Below are positions 11,045 to 25,389 of a DNA stretch of 64,000 nucleotides, in pieces (position 1 is the first letter of the stretch; each line of letters starts with the position of its first letter). The notes beneath the pieces were generated by a model. The model had not been told where the DNA came from, made no database searches, and saw only the letters and a list, made by a program, of their open reading frames with translations. The position numbers were made by a program, and so were the translations under genes. Location of the stretch: contig AP026544.2 of assembly GCA_026075535.2 (NCBI GenBank), positions 5,208,001 through 5,272,000 of the forward strand. Reading direction: 5' to 3'. Source of the DNA: Tricholoma matsutake (Eukaryota; Basidiomycota; Agaricomycetes; Agaricales; Tricholomataceae).

Positions 11045-12259
11045 TCAAGAGACGTCTGAAAACCAGTTAACGAGACTCTCTTGAATTTCTTTCGTTCTGT
11101 TCTGCGCTGCTTTCACCGTGGCCTTCAAGCACCTGTCATTCATGTCATCTGTAAGACCCTCCACAGGGATGGCGCCATCCACAAGTGCCTCCAGAACGCT
11201 TCTCGCCAGCATCATTCTGCCTAGTATGTCAGCGTTGGGCAGTTTTACGACTTGACTCCCTAGGCCGTTCTTTGACGTATTGATGGCCTTCCACAAGGAA
11301 GCCCACCCAGTCCTGCAATTGTTCCGGCGATGACAGGTGTTGTCATGTTTCAGTCGTGGAGGCGTGGATGCTAGTTCCGAGCCAATATGTGAAAGCGTGT
11401 AATACCCAGACAGAAGATGAACACGATGCGAGCGAGTAAGGTGAGGATCAGAGTTCCACACGTCTCGTCCTTTCAACATCATGGTGTGATATGCCAGACC
11501 TAACAGATCTCGAAGATTAAGCCGCTCTGCGATCACTATTGCTGAGGAGATTGCCTCTCCTTCGCCAAGGATCCGTTTCCATTTGGAGATGGCGGCACTC
11601 AGAAGTTCCGAGCAGTCACAGAGTACAGCAAGCTCTGTGAGTTGCGTGGTTATCTGGATGGAAGGGGAGGCTGGGGAGGTTGAATAATACGTCGCGAGCG
11701 TTTCCAATGCCCAAGTCTCAATGGACCTGAATTGGTACTTGTGTGTGATGCGCGCGAGATGAATAAGCCTCGGGTCGTCTGCTTTTGCCGTCATCGCTAC
11801 TGCTATTTCAGAAGGCCTGGACAGAATATCAATATTAATCTGGCACAGTGGAAATATATGAGAACGTACAGAGCATATAATGACCATAAGAGAGCGCTGA
11901 ACTCTTCTACCGTGTCACCACGAAGAGAAATTGGGTTGTCGTCTGTTTCTCCCTCCATCTGCACTCGAGTATGATTATCATCCTGGTCATCGACATCAAT
12001 TATCATGGTGTGGGTATCCAGGCCAAACATGCCGTCAAAAGTCGATCTGTCCTTTGCAAGCATTGACCTGTGGACCTACGTGAGGTCATGTTCAGCAATG
12101 TAAGCCTATTATTGGGACATTGTATGAACAAGATATCTAATTCTATCATACCTTAAAAAGGATATTCTCTACGAGAATTACGAGATTCCCATCAGCGATA
12201 TAGTACGTGCTGTCCCTCGCAGGAGCCGAACCTTTCTTCGATATCGACTGATCTTCCAT
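11045..12259 (-). CDS. BTB/POZ-domain protein
   Basis: The start at 12259 (MEDQSISKKGSAPARDSTYY) leads into the BTB core: YYIADGNLVILVENILFKV, then VHRSMLAKDRSTFDGMF after an intron at about 12070-12152. Acidic residues and the BTB helix EEFSALLWSLYA follow. A second splice near 11820-11870 leads to RPSEIAVAMTAKADDPRLIH, and then a helical C-terminal half (LIHLARITHKYQFRSIETWA, LTELAVLCDCSELLSAAI) like that of the many BTB-only proteins expanded in Agaricomycetes. No kelch, MATH or zinc finger is present. The family is clear (about 350 aa); partners, such as a CUL3 ligase, are unknown. Confidence 0.8.
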
Positions 12260-12624
12260 GAGAGAGGATTTGTTCAAGAATTGGGGAAGGAAGGAGAAAT
12301 TACACCAAATTCCATATTCCAACTCAGATTTCAAAACTTCTGCAGTAAGATAAAGACTTAATCATTTCGCGACATTGAAGGTGATTTCTATGAAAGCACG
12401 ACATATTGCTTCCTCGTGCATCGTGCGCAGGGGGGGACAGTACCATAACGTAAACACGCAGAGCGAGTCGACATCCCAATTTGGCAAGAAACCTATGCAC
12501 AAGTTCAAAGGGTATAAATGAAATATGTGAATGACGGAAAAGGTATGTTATAAATATTATTTCGAACCAAGATGGAAGGTGGATTGAAAAATGAACAATG
12601 AAACATCGTGCGTTCAGGCTTGAA
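12260..12624. other. Upstream region of the BTB gene and downstream region of the phosphatase gene
   Basis: These 365 bp separate two minus-strand genes. They probably carry the BTB promoter and the 3'UTR of the phosphatase. I see no gene, and the overlapping open frames are shadows. Confidence 0.4.
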
Positions 12625-15124
12625 CTATGAATAGGCTGAGCTCTCCAACCCCGCCTTGCTAACCCTCCGCAACGGCTGCAGCGTATTCTCATCGACCGGT
12701 GCCCTTCTTGCATGCCTATACCTCCCTGATGCATCCTTGATCTCCATCTCCTGCCCCGAATCGCCGTTGATCCTGTCCAACAGCCCCCCAGCCGACATTG
12801 GGACTATGCCGCCTGCTCCGTCCTCAGTCCCACCCAGTGCGGGAGGTAAGCTCTCCCGCACATGTCCACCGCGCCTGTGGTGCGATCCAACGACGTTGCT
12901 ATATTCTTGTTGACCTGCTGGGTCGTGTTGTGACGTTCCTGCAGGAGCTGAAGTGTGGACGCCAACAGACTTCCCACCAAGCTTTTGCTCTTCGAAGTTC
13001 ATGAGCACGGAGACGAAGCCGATATTCGGGGAGATGCCCTTACGCCGCTCGAGGACGAATGAGTAGGCGCGGGAGAGCGTCCAGTGATTGGCGTGTATCA
13101 GATACGCCATGACAGCGGTGACGGAACGTGATTTACCAGCTTTGCAGTGCACGTACGTGGGAGCTGAGTGAAGGCGGGCATCATCTGCGGATAATGTGTT
13201 ATAGGTGACGCGAAGCACTGAAAGGAGGGAGCATACCGAGAATTTCACAGGCTTCTTTGACGCCGCGCGCAATGTTCTCCTCCTCCACGATATCTCGCAT
13301 CGGGATCTTATAGTACTTGTCAAATACCTCCTTCAGCTTCAGTCCATTGTCATCATCGCATTCTGCGGCAATATTCAATATCCGCTTCACACCGAGGTCT
13401 TGCAATTCCTCGACGTGCTCTGGATCAGTTACTTCTGGCCCAAGATAAAGGAAGTTGGGGAGGATAGTGGATATGGAGAACACAGGAAAAGCCTCTTCTG
13501 TGGTTGGCGGATCAAGCTCAGGACGGGCGGTGACTGGTGACGGTACAAGACATGGCTTGGGTGTGCCAGGTGTATGTGGTGGGGTGTAATAGGGTGTAAG
13601 GTAATTGGAAGGATCATTCGATGGCGAGGTAGGAGTCCAGCGTGCGGACCCTGGAGGCGAATGGTTTGAATATACCAAGTTGAGATGTGTTGGTGAAGTC
13701 GGGAGCTGTGATGGAGGGACGGCAAGGGTGGCTGATCTCACTGTCCTTGTTCGCAGGGAGAGCTTAGGCAGACTCCCATTGAGTGGTTCTGCCGACTTGG
13801 TATCTAGCCTCCGAAGGCTAGGCACACTAGGTCTGCGGGATAGGGGTTGGGGCCGACGGAAAGATATTTGTGAGGGAGGAGGTGAGGGAGTAGGGTCTAT
13901 GATGTTACGGATGTCATTGACTATTGCCCCAGGCATCTGGGGCAAGGGGGTTCGAGGAGGTGGGGAGAGATCGTCGTTTGATGGAGATGAAGATTCGATC
14001 TCAAGCAATACCTTGGAGCGAAAGACGCTGGGTGTGTCAAGTTGAGAAAGTCCATGGCCATTACCGTTCTTCAGGCCCCCCGTTGATGATGACGCAGAAT
14101 CAACAGTAATGCCGAGTTCCCCGCCGGACATAACCAAAGATTGAAGGCCGGGATGATGCCCGGCAGCTGAGATCCCGCCTTGCAGATAGTCGACATGGCC
14201 ACTGACTAGTGGTGTAAGTACGAGTATCAGGGCCCATGCAGTCACGCCGACATTATCCTTGTCCTTTGGATCCATCTCATCATCATAAATAATTACATCA
14301 CCGTCCCAGGTTGTGTCAGAAGAAATCATCTCGTCCCATGATTGCTTGCCACCCTCAGTGGTGATAAACTGCCTCAGGGCATCAAGTGACTGAAATCCCC
14401 CTCCCGGTTTCCTACAACGTTTCAGAATGAGGGATGGAATGGCAATATTGATGCTGTGTCGGACGTGAAAGGAGATATGAGAGGATGGCGGACGCGTGTC
14501 TATGAGTAGTGGGCGTCTGGAAGATGAGAGGCGGGTGTGGAGTGTTTCTGGTTGGATTGGACAAGGACATGGAGTTGAATTAGATTTGAAGGATTGAGCT
14601 GTAGGTGGCGCTGATGAGAAGAGAATTTCTGATAGAGGGGTGAAATAAGATGACACGCTGCTAGAGGGAGGACTGATATCACTGAGAGGAGAAGAACTGT
14701 TCCGCTGTGGAAATGGCGAGTTCGTTATTGTAGGAAGATCAGTATTCAAGGTGGTTGCTTTTGGCAGAGCGCTATGAGAGCGAATGGGTCGAAGTCGGAG
14801 ATTCTTCCGTACACTTTTTCGGAGTTGTTCGAGGGCAGCGAGGTCTTTTGATAACTCCTCCCATGCACTGTCCTCGTCGGGTGGACTAAGATTCACACTT
14901 GGTATGATTGGCGACGTCGAGCTTGATGATCTTTGCAAGGAAACAGTGCCTTCAAGACCGAGATCCTCGTCGTCCGAGAGTTGTAGAGGAGATCCCGTCT
15001 CCAACTGAATGACTGGATCGCGTTTGTGGGTGGCCATGGAGAGATTTATGTTCGGCGGGCGAGAGCGTTTTGGTACAGGCATTGCCAGGCGTAGACATTC
15101 ACCGTCGCCAAGTCCAAGCCCCAC
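12625..15124 (-). CDS. Rhodanese plus dual-specificity phosphatase (MAP-kinase-phosphatase-like)
   Basis: This protein of about 815 aa joins three parts. First is a Ser/Pro-rich N-terminus (about 1-190), then a rhodanese/Cdc25-homology domain (about 200-330; RPLLIDTRPPSSHISFHV, WDGDVIIYDDEMDPKDKDN). After a long disordered Pro/Ser linker comes a dual-specificity phosphatase domain (from about 535; STILPNFLYLGPEV, VKRILNIAAECDDD). One intron at about 13184-13235 restores CEILDDARLHSAPTYVHCKAGKSRS, which contains the HCxxGxxRS active-site loop. This layout matches MAP kinase phosphatases, whose rhodanese domain docks the kinase. In-frame ATGs at 15124 and 15082 (MPVPKRSRPPN) are both possible starts. 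Confidence 0.88.
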
Positions 15125-15345
15125 CTATCCAACAAATTCGCACACTGATTTCAACTCATTTTCCGTTCCAAGACGACATTGCAACCTTATGGAGTATCAT
15201 ATGGTGTCCGGACCAAATAGGCCCAGTACATTTATTACTGACGGTCTCTTTCATTTACTTATCGGTTTCCTAGTGCGTGTGAAATCTGAATCCCAGGTAC
15301 TTAATACCACAAGACATTTATTGCATCAGAAAGATCGCAAAATCA

Positions 15346-15809
15346 TTACAAGCTAACATCCTTAATCCATCGAGTCACGATAGGCACATACTTGAACAGT
15401 CTTCTCGATGATGATCGTTGTGTGTTGGCGAATATGTGTAGGACGATTCTGATTGACAATCAGAACAGATTACAGACTTACCATGATCTTCCGCTGCGAC
15501 AAAAAGTTCACATTGTTGAAAATAAGTATAGAAGCCGGGTTAGAAGACAGTACCTGGTGTTTATGTTCATCTTCTTCGACAAGAGGTACGCCTGGCCAGA
15601 AAATCGAGACGTGGTAAGGTAGCTAGAGAGATACGGTAGTGTGCACTGGCCGAGTCTTCAGAATTGACCCAGGTATTGTTCCCAGATTGTTCCTCAACCA
15701 AGAAACTGGCGTTTGGGGTCCTAGAGTATGATAGATACGCTATAGATATGTTGCTATACCAGGGCATTTACATTGAAAGCAGTGGGTTAAAACCTTTGAG
15801 CAATACCAT
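15346..15809 (-). CDS. Candidate small spliced gene, about 80 aa, unrecognised
   Basis: The 748 bp between the MRH4 stop and the phosphatase start contain a chain of good GT-AG signals on the minus strand. One splice reading starts at 15809 and gives MVLLKGPQTPVSWLRNNLG, then GYLTTSRFSGQAYLLSKK, and ends RRLFKYVPIVTRWIKDVSL at 15346. An AATAAA follows on the minus strand (15317-15322). An alternative frame starts at 15767 (MPWYSNISIAYLSY), uses three phase-0 introns and stops at 15362. I cannot tell which frame is translated, if either, and I recognise neither product. RNA evidence is needed. Confidence 0.3.
15447..15465. repeat. Perfect 19-bp palindrome
   Basis: TTCTGATTG-A-CAATCAGAA has nine-base arms that are exact reverse complements around one central base. 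It falls in a predicted intron of the candidate small gene and about 325 bp upstream of the phosphatase start. It could be a symmetric protein-binding site or a chance palindrome. Confidence 0.6.
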
Positions 15810-15872
15810 GTCATCAAGCGGCAGCAATGTAGGACACCAGATGTTGAATTATGAGCGCTTCACCGTCGAAGC

Positions 15873-18201
15873 CTATGCAACCAACGCGCCAACCCTCTTT
15901 CTCACTTCCTTTGCCTTGGCACTCCCTCTGCCCGCCAGCTTCCCAAACACCACCACTTTCCCTTTTTCTCCAGCGCGGCCAGCCCGCCCTGCACGATGCA
16001 AGAAATCAATCATATTCCGCGGCTCGTCCACCATGAATACATGCCGGATGCTTGGCGAGAAATCCAGCCCTCGTGAAAGCAGTGATGTAGTGATCATGAC
16101 GTGTGGCTCCTCCTTTGGATTTGACCTGAATTTGGTGGATGGAGGGACCGATTTGACGAGAGGCTGAAGGGTTGGCTTTACTGGCTTGGGTGCGGTGTCG
16201 GAGACAGTTTCCTCGCGGTCTTTGGTGTGTTTCCGGAGGAACCCTTCCAGGTGCTGGTTCGAACCTCGTTTCCTCTGGTCACTTGTACTTGTAAGCGCGA
16301 CATTCTTGATCCCTCTCTCTTCCAGGTGCAGTCCTAGCTCATTGACAGTTGTGCTCTTGTTACAGAAAATCAAGATCTTTGACAAAGGTGCTGCAGAATG
16401 CGCAGGGGTACCAGACAAGTCCTCTGCCCACACCTTGCGAACGCGGCGCTCGATGTCCGCAAATTTGTTCCCGCCTGTCCAGCTGGCGTACTCGGTTCGG
16501 AGCGTCTTGGGGAGATGGTGTAGGTTTGGTGAGGCCAGACGCATGAGCTTTGGGTGGTGCATGTCAAGGTACGAGGCTAGGGCTGATGGTATAGTGGCAC
16601 TCGCGAGAATGAGGTTGAAGGGGTAGTTGAGGGAGTGTTTTTCGGCTTCAGACCCAGAGGAAGGAGTTTCGCCCGAAAGAGAGGGCACGGGATGCCCTCG
16701 CGCTTCACTGATATCGGCCAATAGGTGTCTGGTCGTCTCTTGGAAGTCGGGGTCTAGATAATGATTTGTGCGAATCAGAATCAGCAGAACCGGAGGGTAC
16801 GTTCGCACAGACCGAACAAGATATCTGCTTCGTCTACGATAACCCACTCGATATTAGCCAATCCCATCTCCGGGGGCTTCTTCCAATTGCCAAAACCAAC
16901 CATTTTATCCCGACCGCGTCGGAGCTTCGCCTTGGCATCATCGTCTTCCACGGAGTCTTCTCTCCGATCCCATCCTCGGCCTCTCACCATCTCCAAAAGC
17001 TTCATCGGGGTTCCAACCACCACGTCCACAGGGAATTTATCCCTTTTCACGTCAAACTCTTCGCTATTTCCGGCGCTCTTCTTGATCTCCTCCTCGAACT
17101 GCGCAATCATTTTTCGAGTAGTCGAGTCCCGCACCTTTGTGTTCTTCACGTTTGCACGACTAGCGCACGATACACGTAATTTTATCTCGTGCAATAGGGC
17201 TTTGGCGAAACCTGAGAGTTGTCGCGCAAGTTCGTGGGTTGGTGCCAGGATGAGTGCACGTGGGTTCAACGCTCGTTCAGACACTGTGGACGGATCTGTT
17301 GTATTGAGTTCGGATAGTTTGAGATTCTGGAGAAGGGGTAGGAGGTAGGCTATAGATTTGCCGGAGCCTGTTTCGGATGCTAGGAGAAATTGTTTCCATT
17401 CGGACGTTTTTTTGGAATCGAGACTGGCATCGGGGCTGTTCAAAAGCCATTTGAGGCTCAGCGACTGGATGGGTGTTGGAGTGGCTGCAGGTCCAAGGAC
17501 CTCAGTTATACAGGAGAGAAGGCCGGGCATGAGGGGTGGAGAGGTGAATTTTGTAACGAGTTCTCGATGAGTTGCATTTATTGGGTCGTAGTGAGGTTTA
17601 ACGAAGGATTGGGAAGGGGGATGGTAGAATTCTGTCATGATAGGGAGGTTTTCGTGGGTCTTTTTTCGAGTGGATTCAGGCGACCGTTCTGATTGGGGGG
17701 AAGAGCTAGGTTGTTGACCAGGCAAAGGGAACGCAGGATATCTACGGTCTTCACGCTCAGTTCGAGTACTTTTTATATCTGGAGCGCCCCCAGTTTCTGC
17801 AGCCCATCTACTACCCCGTAGCCTTCTCCGTTTCCAATCCATCTCATCTCGTAGCTTTGACCTCCTCCTGAAAGAGGCGTTTTTTTCCTTGTCGCTCGGG
17901 GAAGGAACGACATAGTTTGGGTCGGCGTGGGGTAAAGTGTCGCGTGTGAAGAAAGACTGGAGTTGATGTTCACGTTCATGTTCTTTTGGAGCGACTTCGA
18001 GCCTTCTGCGCGGTCTGGAATTTCTAGAACCAGGTTGAAGGTCTCTTGTTAGACGCGTTCGTGAGGTATCTAAAGAACATTAGCAAAGAGTCAAGACATT
18101 GAAGACAACACACTTTTACTTGTAAGCCGAATAGAAAAGGAATGAAAGAGACAAGGCCTTGGAATATGACAAGCAGTGGGCTTGTAGACGGCTTGGAGCA
18201 T
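15873..18201 (-). CDS. MRH4: Mitochondrial DEAD-box RNA helicase Mrh4
   Basis: In yeast, Mrh4 assembles the mitochondrial large ribosomal subunit. The start at 18201 gives MLQAVYKPTACHIPRPCLF, a basic, acid-free leader typical of a mitochondrial presequence, spliced at about 18075-18120. Helicase motifs occur in order: TPIQSLSLKWLL (Q-like), ASETGSGKS (I), PTHELARQL (Ia), VGTPMKLLE (Ib), VIVDEAD (II), KILIFCNKSTTVNELG (IV), MITTSLLSRGLDF (V) and HRAGRAGRAG (VI). A short intron at about 16755-16813 sits right after motif II and rejoins as DILFDPDFQETTRH. Length is about 740 aa. It is head-to-head with the SPE3-LYS9 fusion, 101 bp apart. Confidence 0.87.
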
Positions 18202-18302
18202 CGTCGTCGACATCCAAGTCAATGTTTGGTCATGTTATAAACAAAAGGCGAAATCTTACTTAGATCACTTCTAGAGATCTAACTTTTTTTACATTTCTCT
18301 TC
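18202..18302. promoter_or_regulatory. 101-bp bidirectional promoter with TATA box (MRH4 / SPE3-LYS9)
   Basis: A TATAAA at 18236-18241 lies 62 bp upstream of the fusion-gene ATG, a plausible core promoter in that direction. A pyrimidine-rich, T-rich tract directly precedes the ATG. Nothing comparable faces MRH4. Confidence 0.5.
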
Positions 18303-20956
<2,654 letters not shown>

Positions 20957-20987
20957 TTATTACATAATTACATGGAATTGATTATAA

Positions 20988-22644
20988 TCATAGCTCGCCT
21001 TGCGCCTTGTGTCCTGCAGTTTTCATTTTCTCGCTTGCTTCCTCGCCGTGTTCGTACGCTCTCTCCTTTTCCTGCTCATACTTCTTCTCTGCATCCGTGT
21101 ATGCTCTTCCACCCTTCTCCTTCACCTCCTCCATCCGGTTCTCACCCCATCCTATCCCATCCTCTAAACTACCGCGCATCAGTCCCCACACATTCCACAG
21201 CCGGTCCTCGACGCCCTCCTCAACGCCATTCACAATGTCCTTGAGTTTGGCCCACAGTGCATCCGCCCCTGACTGGGCTTGCACCCATCTGATGCGTGTT
21301 TCTTGCAAGAGACCAGGCCGCGCGGTAGGCACCATGTCTTCGGGGACGCCGCGCTCGCGAAGGTAGGCGCGTAGTCGGGCATCAGGCCAGGCGAGGTAGG
21401 GCGCGGAGCGGGCATGGATGTCGGTGTATCTGCAAAGTTGGAAAGTGAGACAAGAGTTGTCTAATCGGTATAGAGTACATACTTCTCGTTAGCGAGCTTG
21501 ACAAGTTCGTCGCGTTTGACCTGTGCGTCTGAACTCGAATACCCTTGCTCGATGAGGTAGTCGCGAATTTGGTTATCCGACCAGGCGCTCCAGAAGGTGG
21601 ATGCTGCAGAATTATAGTTGTCTCTGCGCATATAGTTAGATTTCGATTACAGAAGTAAAAAAGGATAGACGTACTGAATGAGCTTCATCATCTTGTCTCT
21701 TTTGATCTGTGCATCGCTCTTGATGATATTTTGTTGAACGAGCCATTGATTGAGTTGAGAGTCAGACCAGGTGGAGTAGACAGAGTCGTTGATGTCATAA
21801 TAGTACTGGCTCATTTTGTTTAGGAGATACTCGCGAGTGTATGGTTTTGGAGGAGACGGTTCAATGATGTTATGGGTTACAAGCCATTCGTGCTAAGGAG
21901 AGATATGAGACTGAAGGACAAAAGAGATAGTGGAGAACGAACGAGATAAGAATCACTCCAAGCCTGCCAAATAGGAGTTGTGACTGCAGCATATGAGTCA
22001 CGCATTAGGTTCAACAGATGAGCACGATTCTTCCTGGCCTCGGCTTGCACTTGGACGCCTTTGGACTCGAGGTAGCTGCGAAGTCTATTATCGTCCCAGG
22101 TAGAGTAGATGTAATCTTTGGAATCATCTAATGTCCATGCAGCGTCTCTGGTGGCTTGTGAGGCCATGCTAGACAAGCTCTGGGTGAGGTGGTGGGTGGT
22201 GTCGGTTGCTCGCGAAGACAGTGAGGAAGCAGCATTGGTGTATGCACTATACCGTTGCTTTGCGAGGAGAAGAAGCTGCTCTTTAGGGCCCTTGGGAGCT
22301 ATGATACCTTGCTCAAGGAGAAACTCGCGGAGACGAGACTCATCCCACTTGTCGAAGGATGTATCGCGAATATCAGCAAAAGCTTTTTGGGCAGAGGCAT
22401 ACTGATCGTAGGACCAAGCGGATGCAGAGTTCCAATTCTGTTGTACGAGGGATTTGAGAGATTCAGGGGAGGGAGAAGAGGGAAGAGGGATATTATGTGC
22501 ATCAAGCCAGGATTGAAGCTCTGAAGGGGACCATGAGGAGTAGGGTGGTTCTGGTGAAGAGGAACTCCACCAGGACGCCTGGGAAGAAGAGATTAGAGCA
22601 ATAGAGAGAAAAAGGAGGGAGAGTTTCATGATTGTTGAGAACAA
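20988..22644 (-). CDS. Ish1/Msc1-like stress-response protein with repeated LEM-like motifs
   Basis: The start at 22644 gives a hydrophobic signal sequence (MKLSLLFLSIALISSSQAS, with an alternative ATG at 22629). About seven copies follow of a unit of roughly 50 residues with the pattern W-(S/D)-(D/E)-x-x-(L/I)-x-x-(W/Y)-L-x-x-x-(N/G). Examples are WSPSELQSWLDAHNI, WDESRLREFLLEQGI, WDDNRLRSYLESKGV, WSDSQLNQWLVQQNI and WSDNQIRDYLIEQGY. The C-terminus is a charged, amphipathic tail (EEVKEKGGRAYTDAEKKYEQ). This is the Ish1 repeat seen in S. pombe Ish1, a nuclear-envelope protein induced by stress, and in yeast Msc1. Length is about 460 aa. A CRE palindrome lies just upstream. Confidence 0.85.
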
Positions 22645-22692
22645 GTCTTGTATCGTCGTCGTTCTGTCTTATAAGACTGTTCACTTTGGTCA

Positions 22693-22700
22693 TGACGTCA
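22693..22700. promoter_or_regulatory. Perfect CRE palindrome TGACGTCA upstream of the Ish1-like gene
   Basis: TGACGTCA, the full CREB/ATF site, lies 49 bp upstream of the Ish1-like ATG (minus strand), and a half-site TGACG follows at 22704-22708. In S. pombe the bZIP factor Atf1 acts at such sites and ish1 is stress-induced, so a direct regulatory role is a reasonable inference. Confidence 0.6.
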
Positions 22701-22759
22701 CAATGACGCAGGAAGTAAGTTGTGTAAACCTTACATAACATACACAACAACTGTAAACA

Positions 22760-25358
22760 TCACGTTACCTTCATCGCATTATCTCTCCTTACCCTCAACG
22801 CCCACTCATACGACTTGCACAAGTATTTCAGATATCCGATCTCCTCCGCTGCCTCTGCTGCTAGAAGTCGGTGGTGTAACAGCTCCACATCTTTGAACAT
22901 CAATAGTGGAGGTACATGGTCGTCTGGCACCTCTGCACAGGACGTTATCCGGACCAAAGGGCGTTCACCCACAAGTACCGTACGCGTAGACTGCAAAGCA
23001 GGTTTTGGTGTGGGTTTTGTGGTACGAATGGCAGAAGGTGGGTATCGCTCTCCAAACAACCGTACTTGGCGAACAGCACGATCTATATGGCCGGATCTAG
23101 TAAAGACGTTGTATGGTAGTCCTCGTTACGAATTAGAAGACAACTTACAGAGACAGCACCCTTATGAATGCGATATGCACTTTCTCGATCATCCGCCCAT
23201 TGAGAGCGCGTCCATCTTCTTGTCCGGCATCCTCCAGAACCTGCCATCTCTCCCAAATCTCATCAGCGAACGATAACCCGATTTCCCTCTCGTGCCCCCG
23301 TCTCGTGTTCCCGCATCTCTCAAGTGCCTCGACATACGTACGTGCCGTCCGTGTGACACCGTACTCGTCGAAGAGTCTCCAGAACAACTCTCGGCAAGTT
23401 TCGATGGAGGAGTGTTTGTAGTACACCGAGAGGTATGAGTTGAGAAGTCTGGGAGTGAGGAGGACATTTTTGAATTTCTTGTCACCAGGCAAGGCGCCGT
23501 CCGTATCGACATTGTGGCCATGATCTAGACCCGTATCCTCGAGGATACGACTGAAGAGGAATTTGGCTTCTTGAATGACTTCGGACCGGCTCTGGGGTGG
23601 GATATGCGAGAAGGCGGGAGACACGGGAGAGGATGCGATTTTTGTTGTTTGTCCTTGGTCTTTCGTCGTTGACACAGAAGTAAGACCACGTTGCTGGTCC
23701 TGAGACGTCTGCATATTCACCTGCTGATCGACCAGCAGGGCTGCTGCTCGTCTAAAGGGCGGTCGATACCCTGCATACGCATGAAACACATGCATCATTA
23801 CTTCCTCGTTCACACTGTCCACATCTATATCACCCTCATCCCTAGGGAGTCCATTTACCATCTCTGCCAGTATCCATCTTGCCCGTGCAAGATCCCCCAA
23901 CCGCTTCGCGCCCTCCAGCAGAGCACAGAATGTTTTCCGGTCAGGCCTAAAGGCCGAGTCGCCCCGAGCGTCCCGATGGCTGTCTAGCATCTGCTTTGCC
24001 AGCCGAAACGCTTCGTTTACATATGACTTGGAACCGGACCGAGCGCAAGCGAGGATGGTAGCGTTGTATGCGCCGAGTGAAGGGGCCAGGCAGCGATCGA
24101 TGGTCATTTCCGTCCAGAGGTCGAGGGCTCGGAGAGGATCAGAGGAACGGGAAGACGATATTGGATAGGCGCAGGCACGAATCATGAATGTGTAGAGAAG
24201 GACGTCTGGTTGTGGGTGTGCGACGTAACGCATGTGACTGAAGAGGTCCCAGGCTTGGGCGCGGCCGAGGGAGGAACGTGTCGAGAAGAGAGAAGAGATG
24301 AGGGAGGTATAAGTCTGCATGGGTGCAGGATGGCATTGTGTTTCATACGAGTGGAGGACGTTCAAAGCAGAGGTTGGGATGTTATCGGGGGGAGTAGCTT
24401 TTATATGAGACTTGACATGAAGGTGTCGTTGTCGGTCAGTTGGGAATGCTAATGAGAATGTAGTTATCCAGGTATGGAGTGAAGAGGATATGCATACTGG
24501 TCAGATACGATGCGAGGACATTTTCAACACCTTCCACATTTCCACGATCTGCATAGAGCTCCAACACCTCGGTGATGGTGGTATCAGGAAGTGGTATGCC
24601 ACTGCGCTGAGCGGAAATGAGCTGGGCAGTACTATATGAAGGATAATAGATACCTTCATGATGTCCAAAGCGCGCTCAGCAGCAGCCCCATCTCTAGCCT
24701 GAACCTGGATCAAAAAAAAAATTGGTTGAAAAAAAGTATGAGAGAGAAAACGAATGATACATACACAAACGCGTACGAGTGATTCGTATTCTGGGATGGA
24801 GAGGACAGATATAGGAACAAAGTCGGTGTGAACAGCGCCGTCAGACAACGAGGACCTAACCGATTCGACACGAGAAACGATGTCGTGTGCGCGTGCTAAA
24901 ACACGGTGATAAAGTTGTACTGAATGTTCTGCAAGATGATACGAGCTGTGTAGTTGACGAAGCTCTTTTGAAGGTGTGACATCTTCTATTGGACATAGGC
25001 GTTGGTCAATGGCGTTGAGGATGGACAAATCTTGTTCAGCTTGAGTCTGTTTTAGAGCTTCCGGATGAGATTGTGATACTTTGTCATTCTTTGGAAGTGC
25101 AAGAAGATCCTCGTAAAGAAAGAGCAAGTCTTGTTCAGTGTAAGATGGAGGGTCTAATTCAGCTTTCTAAACACTGAAAATGAGTTGTGTCAGTCAGAAC
25201 GAGAATGAGGAAATGACCTGTGCTATAGCAGCGACTTCAAGCGCTTTGACTCTACGGTCTAGTTCAGAAGAGATATCCCTCGTAGGTTCTGCCAATGCAG
25301 CTAGTTGAAAATGTCTGGTTAATACGCGTCGAGGAAGACGTAGGACAGAGAGTAGCAT
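22760..25358 (-). CDS. Pentatricopeptide-repeat (PPR) protein, probably mitochondrial
   Basis: The start at 25358 gives MLLSVLRLPRRVLTRHFQLA, an Arg-rich amphipathic leader that looks like a mitochondrial presequence. After helical N-terminal segments come PPR-like units of about 35 residues: TYTSLISSLFSTRSSLGRA, LYTFMIRACAYPI, AYNATILACARSGSKSYVNE, TFCALLEGAKRLGDLARARW, and later LLNSYLSVYYKHSSIETCRE and ALERCGNTRRGHERE. The last splice, near 23100-23145, joins IRVLSL to SGHIDRAVRQVRLFGERYPP, and the gene stops at 22760. Length is about 740 aa. Fungal PPR proteins of this form act on mitochondrial RNAs; the specific target is unknown. It shares a 116-bp divergent promoter with the MOV10-like gene. 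Confidence 0.75.
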
Positions 25359-25389
25359 GTTACAAATTTCCAATCTAATCTGAACGAAC

